Source of the DNA: Phycisphaerae bacterium
Lineage (GTDB): Bacteria > Planctomycetota > Phycisphaerae > UBA1845 > PWPN01
Reading direction: 5' to 3'
Length of the DNA: 64,000 bases
Assembly: GCA_012729395.1 (NCBI GenBank)
Contig: JAAYDF010000157.1
Coordinates: forward strand, 1 to 64,000
Position 1 is the first letter of the stretch, and every line of letters starts with the position of its first letter. Positions 17,391 to 26,156 of this stretch are shown here, piece by piece. The notes under the pieces were generated by a model. The model worked only from the letters and a program-made list of their open reading frames with translations, was not told where the DNA came from and ran no database searches. The translations under genes and the position numbers were made by a program.

Positions 17391-17588
17391 ATGGAGAAAC
17401 CCAAACGCTCGTACTATCTGCCCGGCAAACTGGTGGCGGCGTTCGACAAAGAGAGCTCGAAGTCCGGCTATGTGAAGGAGAAGGTAGTCGCCGCCTCCAT
17501 GCTCAACTTCCTGGAAAGTGGCCCCGACGCCCGCAGCAAGATGTTCGATCGCCTGGACACGTTCCTCCGCGGGAAGGGCAAGGCCTGA
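17391..17588 (+). CDS. Small ribbon-helix-helix-like protein
   Basis: A 65-residue basic protein. The ATG at 17391 is fixed by a good AAGGAGAG nine bases upstream; the frame is open further back but without a ribosome site. The order KRSYYLPGKLVAAFDKE then SGYVKEKVVAASMLNFLES fits a ribbon-helix-helix DNA-binding fold: one strand, helix, turn, second helix. It could be an orphan antitoxin-like or general DNA-binding protein. No toxin partner is adjacent, since the next gene is 485 bases away and convergent. The fold is inferred by eye. Confidence 0.65.
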   Translation: MEKPKRSYYLPGKLVAAFDKESSKSGYVKEKVVAASMLNFLESGPDARSKMFDRLDTFLRGKGKA

Positions 17589-17981
17589 TCGGGCGAAAGA
17601 GAGCATTCGCTCTATCCGGTCCAAGCGGGAACTGACACCGGGTTTGGGCATGCGGTGGTCGTCCGGAAGTGGTTGCTCCCCACTTGCCGCGCGGGGGAGT
17701 TGAAGGCGATCACGTCAGGCGGACAACCCGTTCCGAGATCCTATTCCGCACCGGCTGATTGCCTGGTTCGGGCTGGGGCGGGGAGTGGGTTGCACGAAGC
17801 TCTGACTCCGTGTCAGCCGGTGGCTTATTCGCCGCCATCTGCCCACCCAGACGGGGGGCACAGCGTGGTTGCGGTGTCGGCCGGTGGCGGGGGCTTCAAT
17901 TCGCAGGATCCATGTTTGTGATACTTGGGTCGTGTGGCTTGCGAGCTTGCCGCAGCGAGTGCAACAGAAACCCAAAGAAAC
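17589..17981. other. Spacer after the small RHH gene
   Basis: About 390 bases with no supported gene. A small stem AGAGC-ATTC-GCTCT near 17600 follows the RHH stop and could help termination. Nothing else was recognised before the terminator at 17982. Confidence 0.35.
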
Positions 17982-18022
17982 AAATGGCCCGGCCCTTGAT
18001 AGGGGCCGGGCCATTTGGTTTT
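17982..18022. terminator. Strong bidirectional hairpin terminator downstream of htrA
   Basis: AAATGGCCCGGCCC and GGGGCCGGGCCATTT form a GC-rich stem around TTGATA. T-rich sequence follows on both strands (TTTGGTTTT on plus, TTTGTTTCTTT on minus). It lies 58 bases beyond the stop of the minus-strand protease gene and so most likely ends that transcript. Confidence 0.8.
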
Positions 18023-18073
18023 GCCACTCAGCCGCCAAGCCCGGCTGCGGCAGAGAAGCCAGAAACTGAGGCC

Positions 18074-19684
18074 TCAACGGTCGATACGAAGGAAAACCGT
18101 CCGAGATTGCCGACCGCGAGCGGATTGGATTCTCAGTCGCACCCCTTCGCTCAGGGCCTTATCACTCAGCGCCTCCAGCAAAGCCTGCCCACTGGTCACC
18201 GGCTCCCCTTGCACACTGACAATGAGGTCGCCGACCTCGATCCCCAGCCCGGCGTTGGCCTCGCCCAGCGGATCGACTTCGGTCACGATCACGAGACGCT
18301 CCGGGTTCTTCTCTTCCTCCCAGCCGTACTGCTTGGCCAATTCCGGGGTCAACCGCTGCACGGTCATGCCCAAAGCGGGAATCTCGGTTTCAACCGTCTC
18401 AGCCGGTCCCCGACCGCCCCGTCCACCGCGGTCTCCGCCTCGGCCGGCCGCCGCGAAGAAGTCGCTCGGCTGCCGCTCGATGGTCACGGGAATGGTCATC
18501 TCCTTCTTGTCCCGCCAGACCTTGAGCTTGATGGTCTTGCCCGGCTCGACCCCCGCCACCAAGGCCTGCAACTGGGTGCTGGACTCCACCCTACGCCCGT
18601 CGAACTCGAGGATGACGTCGTCGATCCTGAGGCCGGCTTTCCGGGCCGGCGTATCCGGGCTATCCGGGTGGAACCCCTCCACCAACACGCCCCGGTCTTC
18701 ATCAAGCCCGAAAGTCTTGCCGAACCCGGGCTCAAAGGTATCCAAACCTCGAATGTTGACGCCCAGGTAGCCCCGAATGACGGGCTTGCCCTCTTCGAGG
18801 AACGGCAGAATCCGCCGGACGGTGTTGCTGGGAACCGCGAACCCGACTCCCATGTAGCCGCTCATGAGGCTGTTGGTCACGATAGCGGTGTTGATTCCGA
18901 TGACCTCGCCCCGCATGTTGACCAAGGGGCCACCGCTGTTACCCGGGTTGATGGCCGCGTCGGTTTGGATGAAATCCTCGTAGCCCGTGACAATCTGCGG
19001 ATTACGGCCTTTGGCGGAGACGATCCCCTGAGTGACGCTCTGAGCAAGACCGAAGGGCGCACCGATGGCCAGCACCCAGTCCCCCACCTCGGCCGCTTCG
19101 CTGTCGCCCAGCGGCAGGGCCTTGAGGTTATCCGCCTTGATCTGCACGAGAGCCAGATCCGTGCTTGGATCGCGTCCCACGATGCGACCCGGCTGTCGCC
19201 GGCCGTCAGCCAGGTAGACATCGACGCGTGTGTTCTCCTCGTCGGCCTGCTCAACGACGTGGTTATTGGTGATGATCAGTCCGGAGTCGGCGTTGATGAT
19301 CACGCCGCTACCGCTACCAACCCGGGGTCTGGGGGTGGGGCGTTCGGGCGAGGGCATCCGCCGGAAAAACGGAAGATCCTCGCGATCCTTGAAGAACTCG
19401 CGCAGGGCCTCGGGCAAATCCTGAGGATCCAACTCTCCGCCGGATGACTCGCTTTGGCGGCCGGCCGAGCGGGCGATGATGTGGACCACAGCGGGCTGAG
19501 CAATGCTCGCGACCCTTCTGAACGAGGCGGAGATTTCTTCAATGCCAGCCAGTTGTCCGGCGGGCATGGGGCCATCAGCATGGGCCGCGGGGCTCCCTTG
19601 CCCCCCCCACATGGCAACACCCACGACCGCCAGAGCCGCCACACTCGCCAGCCATACTCCGCGAAACCTCAACGCGCCTTTCAT
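18074..19684 (-). CDS. Periplasmic HtrA/DegP-type serine protease
   Basis: A 536-residue envelope protease/chaperone of the Do family (S1C). The ATG at 19684 is set by AAGGAGAT at good spacing and is followed by a signal or anchor helix (WLASVAALAVVGVAMWGG). The trypsin-like domain has a complete triad: His about 142 in ITNNHVVEQ, Asp about 176 in DPSTDLALVQI and Ser about 250 in NPGNSGGPLVN. Two PDZ domains follow (about 325-425 and 450-536), with carboxylate-loop regions RGYLGVNIRGL and ALGMTVQRL. A Gly/Arg-rich linker separates them. It would degrade or refold misfolded periplasmic proteins. It appears monocistronic, with its own terminator. Confidence 0.92.
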   Translation of the reverse strand: MKGALRFRGVWLASVAALAVVGVAMWGGQGSPAAHADGPMPAGQLAGIEEISASFRRVASIAQPAVVHIIARSAGRQSESSGGELDPQDLPEALREFFKDREDLPFFRRMPSPERPTPRPRVGSGSGVIINADSGLIITNNHVVEQADEENTRVDVYLADGRRQPGRIVGRDPSTDLALVQIKADNLKALPLGDSEAAEVGDWVLAIGAPFGLAQSVTQGIVSAKGRNPQIVTGYEDFIQTDAAINPGNSGGPLVNMRGEVIGINTAIVTNSLMSGYMGVGFAVPSNTVRRILPFLEEGKPVIRGYLGVNIRGLDTFEPGFGKTFGLDEDRGVLVEGFHPDSPDTPARKAGLRIDDVILEFDGRRVESSTQLQALVAGVEPGKTIKLKVWRDKKEMTIPVTIERQPSDFFAAAGRGGDRGGRGGRGPAETVETEIPALGMTVQRLTPELAKQYGWEEEKNPERLVIVTEVDPLGEANAGLGIEVGDLIVSVQGEPVTSGQALLEALSDKALSEGVRLRIQSARGRQSRTVFLRIDR

Positions 19685-20110
19685 CACTGTGTATCTCCTT
19701 GCAGACGAAACTCCCGGCCGGGCTTTCGCGAACACGCCCGGTCCGCAAACTGTATACCCGAAAGCCCACGCTGGCTGAAGCACCAACCGACCGCCCCCAC
19801 CATCAGGATTGTACGGCGGCATTTTTACTGACGCTCCGCCCGACGGAATCCTGTCATCTGAGCCGGCGGGATTGGCCGAAGCCAGGGGTCTCCTGTGGTA
19901 TGCATACGTCCCGCGAACCGTATGGTGCGCGCCATGGGCAGTTGAGTGCGGACGTGGTCGCGACTAGGATGGCAACGCGTGATGGGTGTTTTCCGGCGGC
20001 AGCCACCGCGAGAGGCGGCTGTTACGGCGCGCATCGCGACGGGGAGGCACGCGTAAGCCCGTGCCGTTTCCGCCCGTTCGTAATGGTTACTGTGGATTAG
20101 GTGAATCATC
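19685..20110. other. Gap between divergent htrA and ROK kinase genes
   Basis: About 425 bases that must hold two promoters. No -35/-10 pair, operator or repeat was convincing by eye, and no gene is supported. Confidence 0.35.
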
Positions 20111-21088
20111 ATGGCGGATCTGTATTGCGTGGGTGTGGACCTGGGCGGAACGAATATCAAGGCGGGGCTGCTCGACGAGGGTGCGAAAGTGGTCGGGAAT
20201 ATCAGCGTCCCGACTGAAGTTGACCGAGGCACGCAAGCGGTCGTGGACAACATCACCGAGGCAGCCGAACGGGTCATGCGTGAAGCAGGAGTGGACCGTG
20301 GCAAGGTTGTGGGCATCGGCATCGGCTCACCCGGCCCGATGAGTCACCGGCGAGGCTTGGTGATCAACCCCGGCAATTTGCCGTGCATGAAAAACGTGCC
20401 CCTACGGGACATCGTGGCTGAGCGGACGGGTATCCCGACCACGCTGGAGAATGACGCGAACGCGGCGGCCTGGGGCGAGTTCTGGGCGGGGGCCGGTCGA
20501 GATGTATCCGACTTCGTGATGTTCACGTTGGGCACGGGGGTGGGCGGCGGCGTAGTGGTCAATGGCAGGCTGCTGCGTGGGCACTTCGAGAACGGGGCGG
20601 AACTCGGACACATGATCGTCCAGCCGGGTGGTCGGCGGTGTTCGTGTGCCCAACACGGCTGCGTGGAGGCGTACTCTTCCGCCTACAACCTCGCACGGCG
20701 AGCCGAAGAAATGGTCGCGGAAGGCCGGCCCAGCAGCCTCAAGAAGCGGGTCGACGCCGGCGAGCTGCTGATGGCCGAGCACATCGTCGAGGCCGCTCAG
20801 GCGGGCGACGCGCTGGCCGAGCAGGTCTGGGATGAAGCCTGCTACTACCTGGGCGTGGCCATGGTGACCATGCAACATATGTCCAACCCACAGCGGGTCG
20901 TCCTGGCGGGCGGGCTCATCGCGGCGGGCGATTTCCTGCTGAGCCGGGTGCGTAGCCACGCGAGCAAGCTGACGTGGAATCTGCTGAATGACCTGCCGGA
21001 AATCCAGTTTGCCACGCTGGGCAACGACGCGGGTTTCATTGGGGCGGCCGGCTGTGCCTGGGAGGCTCGTCGCACCGGCGAATGGTGA
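20111..21088 (+). CDS. ROK-family sugar kinase (glucokinase-like)
   Basis: A 325-residue cytoplasmic kinase that probably phosphorylates glucose or a related hexose with ATP. The N-terminal phosphate loop is GVDLGGTNIKAGLLDEG. The sugar-binding segments are TLENDANAAAWGEFWAGAG and FENGAELGHM. The ROK zinc site is CSCAQHGCVEAYSS: the cysteines are kept and the usual glycine after CxC is Ala. The adenosine region is VVLAGGLIAAGD. The start ATG is the first after a stop and fits the family length. The AAA ATPase gene follows after 27 bases, suggesting one transcript. There is no repressor domain, so this is a kinase and not a NagC-type regulator. Confidence 0.88.
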   Translation: MADLYCVGVDLGGTNIKAGLLDEGAKVVGNISVPTEVDRGTQAVVDNITEAAERVMREAGVDRGKVVGIGIGSPGPMSHRRGLVINPGNLPCMKNVPLRDIVAERTGIPTTLENDANAAAWGEFWAGAGRDVSDFVMFTLGTGVGGGVVVNGRLLRGHFENGAELGHMIVQPGGRRCSCAQHGCVEAYSSAYNLARRAEEMVAEGRPSSLKKRVDAGELLMAEHIVEAAQAGDALAEQVWDEACYYLGVAMVTMQHMSNPQRVVLAGGLIAAGDFLLSRVRSHASKLTWNLLNDLPEIQFATLGNDAGFIGAAGCAWEARRTGEW

Positions 21089-21115
21089 CCCGCACCGGCC
21101 AGCGAGGGACCAGCC

Positions 21116-22654
21116 ATGAGTGTGGCTGCAAGCAACCGAGACCTGACCGCCGTGCGCAACCTGCTCGACGCGGGTCGCCCGCTGATCTACCTGCAAACCC
21201 CGGAGGAGGAACGGGCGGTACGGCTTCTGCAAGCTGCGGCTCCTGAGACCCCCCTGCTGACCTGGAGCGTGACGGAAGGCCTGCTTGACGGCAAGCGGAC
21301 ACTCGCTTCGCAGGCGGACGGACCGCGCGGCATCCTGGATTTCGTGATCGCGCACACCAAGCCGGCCATCTTCCTTCTGAAGGATTTCCACGAGTTTCTG
21401 GCGAGCTCGGCCGAGGTGCGGCGACGGCTTCGTGACCTGTACCACGCCTGCGTCCGCAAGGGAAAGTTCGCGGTCATCTGTTCACCGATCAAGGTGATTC
21501 CGCCCGAGCTGGAGCGAGAAATCGCGTTCGTGAAGCTGCCGCTGCCGGATCTCGGCGAACTGCAGACCCTGCTGCGTGAAGAAGCCGAGTCGCTCAGAGT
21601 CGCTGGTGCGGCGGAACTCGCGGAGGATCTGCTTTACACGCTGGGGACGGCATTGCAGGGCCTGACTTTCGACGAGGCACGGTACGCGATCCGCTATGCC
21701 CACCGGCACGCCGGCCAACTCGATGCCTCGGCGGTAGCGCTGCTCCAGGAGGAGAAACGGCTGCTCGTGGGCAAGAGCGGCCTGATGGACTATGTGCCGG
21801 ACACCGTCCACATCGAGCATGTGGGCGGATTGGACGTGCTCAAGAAGTGGCTGACGCAGCGGCGCGACCTGTTCTTCTCGTCGGACAGCGTCTCGGTCGA
21901 GATCGTGCCCAAGGGCATCCTGCTGATGGGGATATCGGGCTGCGGCAAGAGCCTGTCGGCGCGGGCGGTGGCGAGCGTATTCGGCCTGCCGCTCTACCGG
22001 GTGGACATGGCCCAGGTGTTCGCGATGGGCACCGGTCATGCGGAACGGCTCTTCGCCGATGCCTGCCGCACCATGGAAGAAATCGCCCCCGCGGTCGTGT
22101 GGTTCGACGAGATCGAGAACGCGATCACCCGCCAACATCAGGACAGCAGCGGCGTGCTCGACCGGATCTTCGGCTACTTCCTCACCTGGATGCAGGAGAA
22201 ACCGCTGGGCCTCTTCGTGGCCGCGACGGCCAACCGGATCGACCTCCTGCCGGCGGAAATGATCCGCAAAGGGCGTTTCGATCAGGTGTTCTTCATCGAC
22301 CTGCCCGATTACCAGGAGCGCATGGAGATCTTCCGCATCCACCTGCAAAGGCGACAAGTGGTGGTGCAGGAGCTGACCCTCGAACTGGCCACGGTACGTA
22401 CCGAGGGCTGGACCGGAGCGGAGATCGAGCAGGCGGTGATCTCGGCGCTGACCGCGGCCCGGCTGAATGGCGAACCGTTGACCGATAAGTATCTGCTGCC
22501 GGCCCTCAATGAGATCGTGCCGCTGTCCAAGACCATGCAGGAACAGGTCAAACACATCCGCGCGTGGGCGTCCGATCGGGCGGTCTGCGCGTCCTCCAAG
22601 GGCCCCCACCGCAAGAGCTCCAAACCTCAACCGCCGGCATCCGGGACCCCATAA
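21116..22654 (+). CDS. Ycf46-like AAA+ ATPase
   Basis: A 512-residue ATPase. The ATG follows GAGGG. Residues 1-230 form an N-terminal domain that looks like a degenerate AAA module (IYLQTPEEERAVRLLQ; PAIFLLKDFHEFL), as in cyanobacterial and plastid Ycf46 proteins. Residues about 235-480 are an active AAA core: Walker A GISGCGKS (272-279), Walker B VVWFDEIE (Asp331-Glu332), sensor 1 ATANRID, and the second-region-of-homology arginine stretch RKGRFD (384-389). The C-terminus is basic. Ycf46 is linked to CO2-uptake control in cyanobacteria, but its role elsewhere is unclear. Here it follows a sugar kinase gene at 27 bases. Confidence 0.85.
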   Translation: MSVAASNRDLTAVRNLLDAGRPLIYLQTPEEERAVRLLQAAAPETPLLTWSVTEGLLDGKRTLASQADGPRGILDFVIAHTKPAIFLLKDFHEFLASSAEVRRRLRDLYHACVRKGKFAVICSPIKVIPPELEREIAFVKLPLPDLGELQTLLREEAESLRVAGAAELAEDLLYTLGTALQGLTFDEARYAIRYAHRHAGQLDASAVALLQEEKRLLVGKSGLMDYVPDTVHIEHVGGLDVLKKWLTQRRDLFFSSDSVSVEIVPKGILLMGISGCGKSLSARAVASVFGLPLYRVDMAQVFAMGTGHAERLFADACRTMEEIAPAVVWFDEIENAITRQHQDSSGVLDRIFGYFLTWMQEKPLGLFVAATANRIDLLPAEMIRKGRFDQVFFIDLPDYQERMEIFRIHLQRRQVVVQELTLELATVRTEGWTGAEIEQAVISALTAARLNGEPLTDKYLLPALNEIVPLSKTMQEQVKHIRAWASDRAVCASSKGPHRKSSKPQPPASGTP

Positions 22655-23082
22655 TGTGACACCGCTGGATCGCGTTTCGCGGTTGCAGCCTTCCGCTGCC
22701 GCGCCAGGGACGACCCTCAATTCTCACTGTATTGATTCCGCCCCACGGCGGGGTATCTTCAGGAGCGCGGGCCGAGCAATCAGCCCCGACGGGTCACGCA
22801 TTTCGACGGCATCCGGCGAGCGGGCCGCGTTTTTCTCTGCCGCGAATTGACAGCCGACGGCATGGGAATTACCTTGCACGCCCTTACCGGGCGGCGCATC
22901 CGGCGACGGGGCTCCGGAGCAGGCGGCGTCACCTGGAGGAGAAAGGTGTTAAGAACCGCTTTCACGCAAGGCGGTCTTGCGGTCGGTTTGCCGAAAAACG
23001 GTTCCCGGCATCTTTCTTCCGCCGGATCCCCAACCACGTGGATTCACACTAACACGGGCAGAGCCCGGGAGAAACGCAGAAG
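22655..23082. other. Leader region upstream of ppdK
   Basis: About 430 bases without a supported gene. It contains a small stem ACCGC...GCGGT near 22960. It may hold the ppdK promoter and a long 5' leader; no riboswitch consensus was recognised. Confidence 0.35.
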
Positions 23083-25869
23083 ATGGCAACCAAATGGGTG
23101 TATTTGTTCGGCAAGGACAAAGTCGAGGGTAAAGCTGAGCAGGTGGACCTGCTGGGTGGCAAAGGCGCCAACCTGGCGGAGATGGCCCGGCTTGGCCTGC
23201 CCGTGCCTGCCGGCTTCACGATCACTACCGAGATGTGCACGGAGTTCAACCGCCGCGGCCGCAAGCTCACCCCCGAGCTGATGGAGCAGATCCGCAAGGC
23301 CCTGGCCGCGGTCGAGAAGATGATGGGCAAGAAGTTCGGCGACCCAGCCAACCCGCTGCTGGTCTCGTGCCGCTCCGGCGCCCGTCGCTCCATGCCCGGC
23401 ATGATGGAGACCGTGCTGAATATCGGGTTGAACAGCAAGACCCTGGAGGGCCTGGCGGCCAAGAGCGGCAGCGCTCGGTTTGCCTGGGACTCCTACCGTC
23501 GGTTGATTCAGATGTACGCCGACGTGGTCATGGAGAAGGCGGAAGGCGTCGAGCCCGCCGAGGACCAGGGCGTCCGCCGCCAGATGGAACGCGAGCTCGA
23601 GAAGGTCAAACACGCCAAGGGCTACAAGAGCGACACTGACCTGACCACCGAGGACTTGCAGGCCTTGGTCGCGACCTACAAGCAGATCATTCAGAACTCC
23701 CTGGGCAAAGCCTTCCCCGACGACCCCATGGAGCAGCTCACGGGCGGCATCCGGGCGGTCTTCCAGTCATGGAACGGTAAACGGGCCATCTCCTACCGCC
23801 GGATTGAGGGTATCCCTGACGACTGGGGTACCGCCGTCAACGTGCAGGCGATGGTTTTCGGCAACATGGGCGACACGAGTGCCACGGGTGTGGCCTTCAC
23901 GCGTAACCCGGCCACCGGCGAGAACAAGTTCTACGGCGAGTGGCTGGTCAACGCTCAGGGCGAGGACGTCGTGGCCGGTATCCGCACGCCCAACCCGCTC
24001 AACGAGGCCACCCGCCCGCCGGGCCGCGAGGGCCTGCCCAGCCTTGAGCAGGCCATGCCCAAGTGCTACAAGGAGCTAGCCGCCATTCGCGACAAGCTGG
24101 ACAAGCACTACCGCGAGATGCAGGACATCGAGTTCACCATCGAGAACAGCAAGGTCTACATGCTGCAGACCCGCACGGGCAAGCGAACCGGCCCGGCGGC
24201 GGTACGAATCGCGGTGGAGATGGTCAAGGCCAAGCTGATCAAGCCGGAAGAGGCGGTCGTGCGAGTCAGCGCGGCCCAGCTCGATGAGCTGCTGCACCCG
24301 GTTCTTGATCCGAAGGCCGAGGCGGCGGCGATCTCTCTGGGCACAGGTCTGCCGGCGGGCCCCGGCGGAGCCACCGGCCAGATCGTCTTCACCGCCGAAG
24401 ACGCCGTCGAATGGACCGAGCAAGGCAAGAAGGTCATCCTCGTTCGCGAGGAGACGAATCCGGAAGACGTGGAAGGTATGCGAGCCGCGGTGGGTATCCT
24501 GACCGCCCGCGGCGGTATGACCAGTCACGCCGCACTGGTTGCCCGTGGCTGGGGCAAGTGCTGCATCGTGGGGGCCAGCGAGCTGAAGGTGGACTTGGCC
24601 GCCAGAGAACTGCGTGCCAGTGGCCAAACCCTGCGCGAAGGCGACTGGGTCAGCCTCAACGGGACCAAGGGCGTGGTTTACAGGTGCGAGCTGACCATGG
24701 TGGCTGGCGCCGAGGACAACCCGCACTTCATCGCGTTCATGGGTCTGTGTGACAAGATCCGTCAACTGGGTGTCCGGGCGAACGCCGACACGCCCGACGA
24801 CGCCGCCAAGGCCCGCGAGTTCGGGGCGGCCGGTATCGGGCTGTTCCGTACCGAACACATGTTCTACGGCAAGGGAGCCGAGGAGCCCCTCTTCAAGCTC
24901 CGCAAGATGATCCACTCCGACAGCCGTGAAGAACGCCAAGCGGCCCTGGACGAGCTTTTCCCGCACGTCAAATCGGATATCAAGGCGACGATGGCCGCCA
25001 TGGAAGGGCTGCCGGTGACCATCCGGCTGCTGGACCCGCCGCTGCACGAGTTCGTGCCGCAAAGCGAGGACGAGCGCAGCCGACTGGCGGACAGTCTCGG
25101 CATCTCCCTCGAGGATCTTGAAGCCCGGGCAGACAGCCTCCACGAAGTGAACCCGATGATGGGCCACCGCGGCGTGCGGCTGGGTGTCACTTACCCAGAG
25201 GTCAGCGCGATGCAGATTCGCGCGATCCTTGAGGCGACCGCCGAACTGCTCAAGGAAGGCAAGAAGGCCCAGCCGGAAATCATGATCCCCGTCACCTGCG
25301 ACGTGAAGGAACTCGACCACCAGAAGAAGCTGGTCGACGCCGTGCACGCCGAAGTGGCCGCGAAGTTCGGCATGAAGAAAGTGCCGCACATGTTCGGCAC
25401 GATGATCGAGATTCCGCGGGCCGCCCTCAAGGCGGATGAAATGGCCCAGACTGCGGAGTTCTTCTCCTTCGGCACCAACGACCTGACGCAGATGACCTTC
25501 GGCTTCAGCCGCGACGACATCGGCGGATTCATGCCGGATTACGTCAAGAGCGGCATCCTGCCCGCCGACCCGTTCCAGACCCTGGATCAGAGCGGCGTGG
25601 GCGAACTGGTCAAGATCGGCATCGAGCGCGGCCGGCTGACCAATCCCAAGCTCAAGGTGGGCATCTGCGGCGAGCACGGCGGCGAGGCGACTTCCGTCAA
25701 GTTCTGTCATCGCGTGGGCATGAACTACGTGAGCTGCTCGCCCTACCGGGTTCCCATCGCCCGGCTGGCGGCGGCCCAGGCGGTCGTTGAAGAGGCTGCG
25801 GCCAAGAAGAAAGCCGGCGGCGCCAAGAAGGCCGCCAAGGCCAAGGCTCCAGCCAAGAAGAAGGGCTGA
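23083..25869 (+). CDS. ppdK: Pyruvate, phosphate dikinase
   Basis: PPDK interconverts pyruvate, ATP and phosphate with phosphoenolpyruvate, AMP and pyrophosphate. At 928 residues it matches bacterial PPDKs. The ATP-grasp domain starts with VYLFGKDK, then LLGGKGANLAEMARLGLPVP and SCRSGARRSMPGMMETVLN. The phosphohistidine domain has GGMTSHAALVARGWGK, with the catalytic His at residue 482. The PEP-binding barrel follows (IGLFRTEHMF, PMMGHRGVRLG, FFSFGTNDLTQM, GICGEHGG). The last 25 residues are an unusual Lys/Ala-rich tail (AKKKAGGAKKAAKAKAPAKK). The gene stands alone with a good terminator after it, and could serve gluconeogenesis or PPi-based glycolysis. Confidence 0.96.
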   Translation: MATKWVYLFGKDKVEGKAEQVDLLGGKGANLAEMARLGLPVPAGFTITTEMCTEFNRRGRKLTPELMEQIRKALAAVEKMMGKKFGDPANPLLVSCRSGARRSMPGMMETVLNIGLNSKTLEGLAAKSGSARFAWDSYRRLIQMYADVVMEKAEGVEPAEDQGVRRQMERELEKVKHAKGYKSDTDLTTEDLQALVATYKQIIQNSLGKAFPDDPMEQLTGGIRAVFQSWNGKRAISYRRIEGIPDDWGTAVNVQAMVFGNMGDTSATGVAFTRNPATGENKFYGEWLVNAQGEDVVAGIRTPNPLNEATRPPGREGLPSLEQAMPKCYKELAAIRDKLDKHYREMQDIEFTIENSKVYMLQTRTGKRTGPAAVRIAVEMVKAKLIKPEEAVVRVSAAQLDELLHPVLDPKAEAAAISLGTGLPAGPGGATGQIVFTAEDAVEWTEQGKKVILVREETNPEDVEGMRAAVGILTARGGMTSHAALVARGWGKCCIVGASELKVDLAARELRASGQTLREGDWVSLNGTKGVVYRCELTMVAGAEDNPHFIAFMGLCDKIRQLGVRANADTPDDAAKAREFGAAGIGLFRTEHMFYGKGAEEPLFKLRKMIHSDSREERQAALDELFPHVKSDIKATMAAMEGLPVTIRLLDPPLHEFVPQSEDERSRLADSLGISLEDLEARADSLHEVNPMMGHRGVRLGVTYPEVSAMQIRAILEATAELLKEGKKAQPEIMIPVTCDVKELDHQKKLVDAVHAEVAAKFGMKKVPHMFGTMIEIPRAALKADEMAQTAEFFSFGTNDLTQMTFGFSRDDIGGFMPDYVKSGILPADPFQTLDQSGVGELVKIGIERGRLTNPKLKVGICGEHGGEATSVKFCHRVGMNYVSCSPYRVPIARLAAAQAVVEEAAAKKKAGGAKKAAKAKAPAKKKG

Positions 25870-25912
25870 TACGCCGCAGCCATGCCCCCTTCACGGGGCA
25901 TCGCAAAAACGC

Positions 25913-25957
25913 AACGGGTGGCTCGTCCCCACGAAGGGCGAGCCACCCGTTTTCTTC
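25913..25957 (+). terminator. Rho-independent terminator of ppdK
   Basis: AACGGGTGGCTCG and CGAGCCACCCGTT form a perfect 13-bp stem around a 13-base loop, followed by TTCTTC. It lies 44 bases after the ppdK stop codon. Confidence 0.88.
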
Positions 25958-26003
25958 ATTTGGGTGCAACTCGCTGGCCGCCTGGCTCCCGGGGCAAAAT
26001 GGC

Positions 26004-26123
26004 GAATGCCCTAAGCCCCAATGACCAATGGAGTCCGAATGACCCATGACGAACGTCCCCGCTCGCGGTTGGCGTTCTGGCTTCGGGCTTGGGCATTGAT
26101 TGGTCATTGGGCCTTGGGCATTC
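26004..26123. repeat. Long inverted repeat of ATGACCAATG words
   Basis: The left arm GAATGCCCTAAGCCCCAATG (continuing ACCAATG, to 26030) pairs with the right arm ending GGGCCTTGGGCATTC (26099-26123), about 25 bp per arm. The arms are made of near-repeating ATGACCAATG words. It lies between the ppdK terminator and the stop of the minus-strand metallopeptidase gene. Confidence 0.75.
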
Positions 26124-26156
26124 GAAATTGCTACGCGAGGGTGGGCCACTTGCAGC

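Noticed and set aside
17759-19447. Plus-strand open frame opposite htrA
   Set aside because: It is antisense to a complete HtrA protease gene with catalytic triad, ribosome site and terminator, and it reads through that terminator hairpin.
24076-25710. Minus-strand open frame of about 544 codons within ppdK
   Set aside because: It is the mirror of ppdK codon bias; the plus strand has all PPDK motifs.
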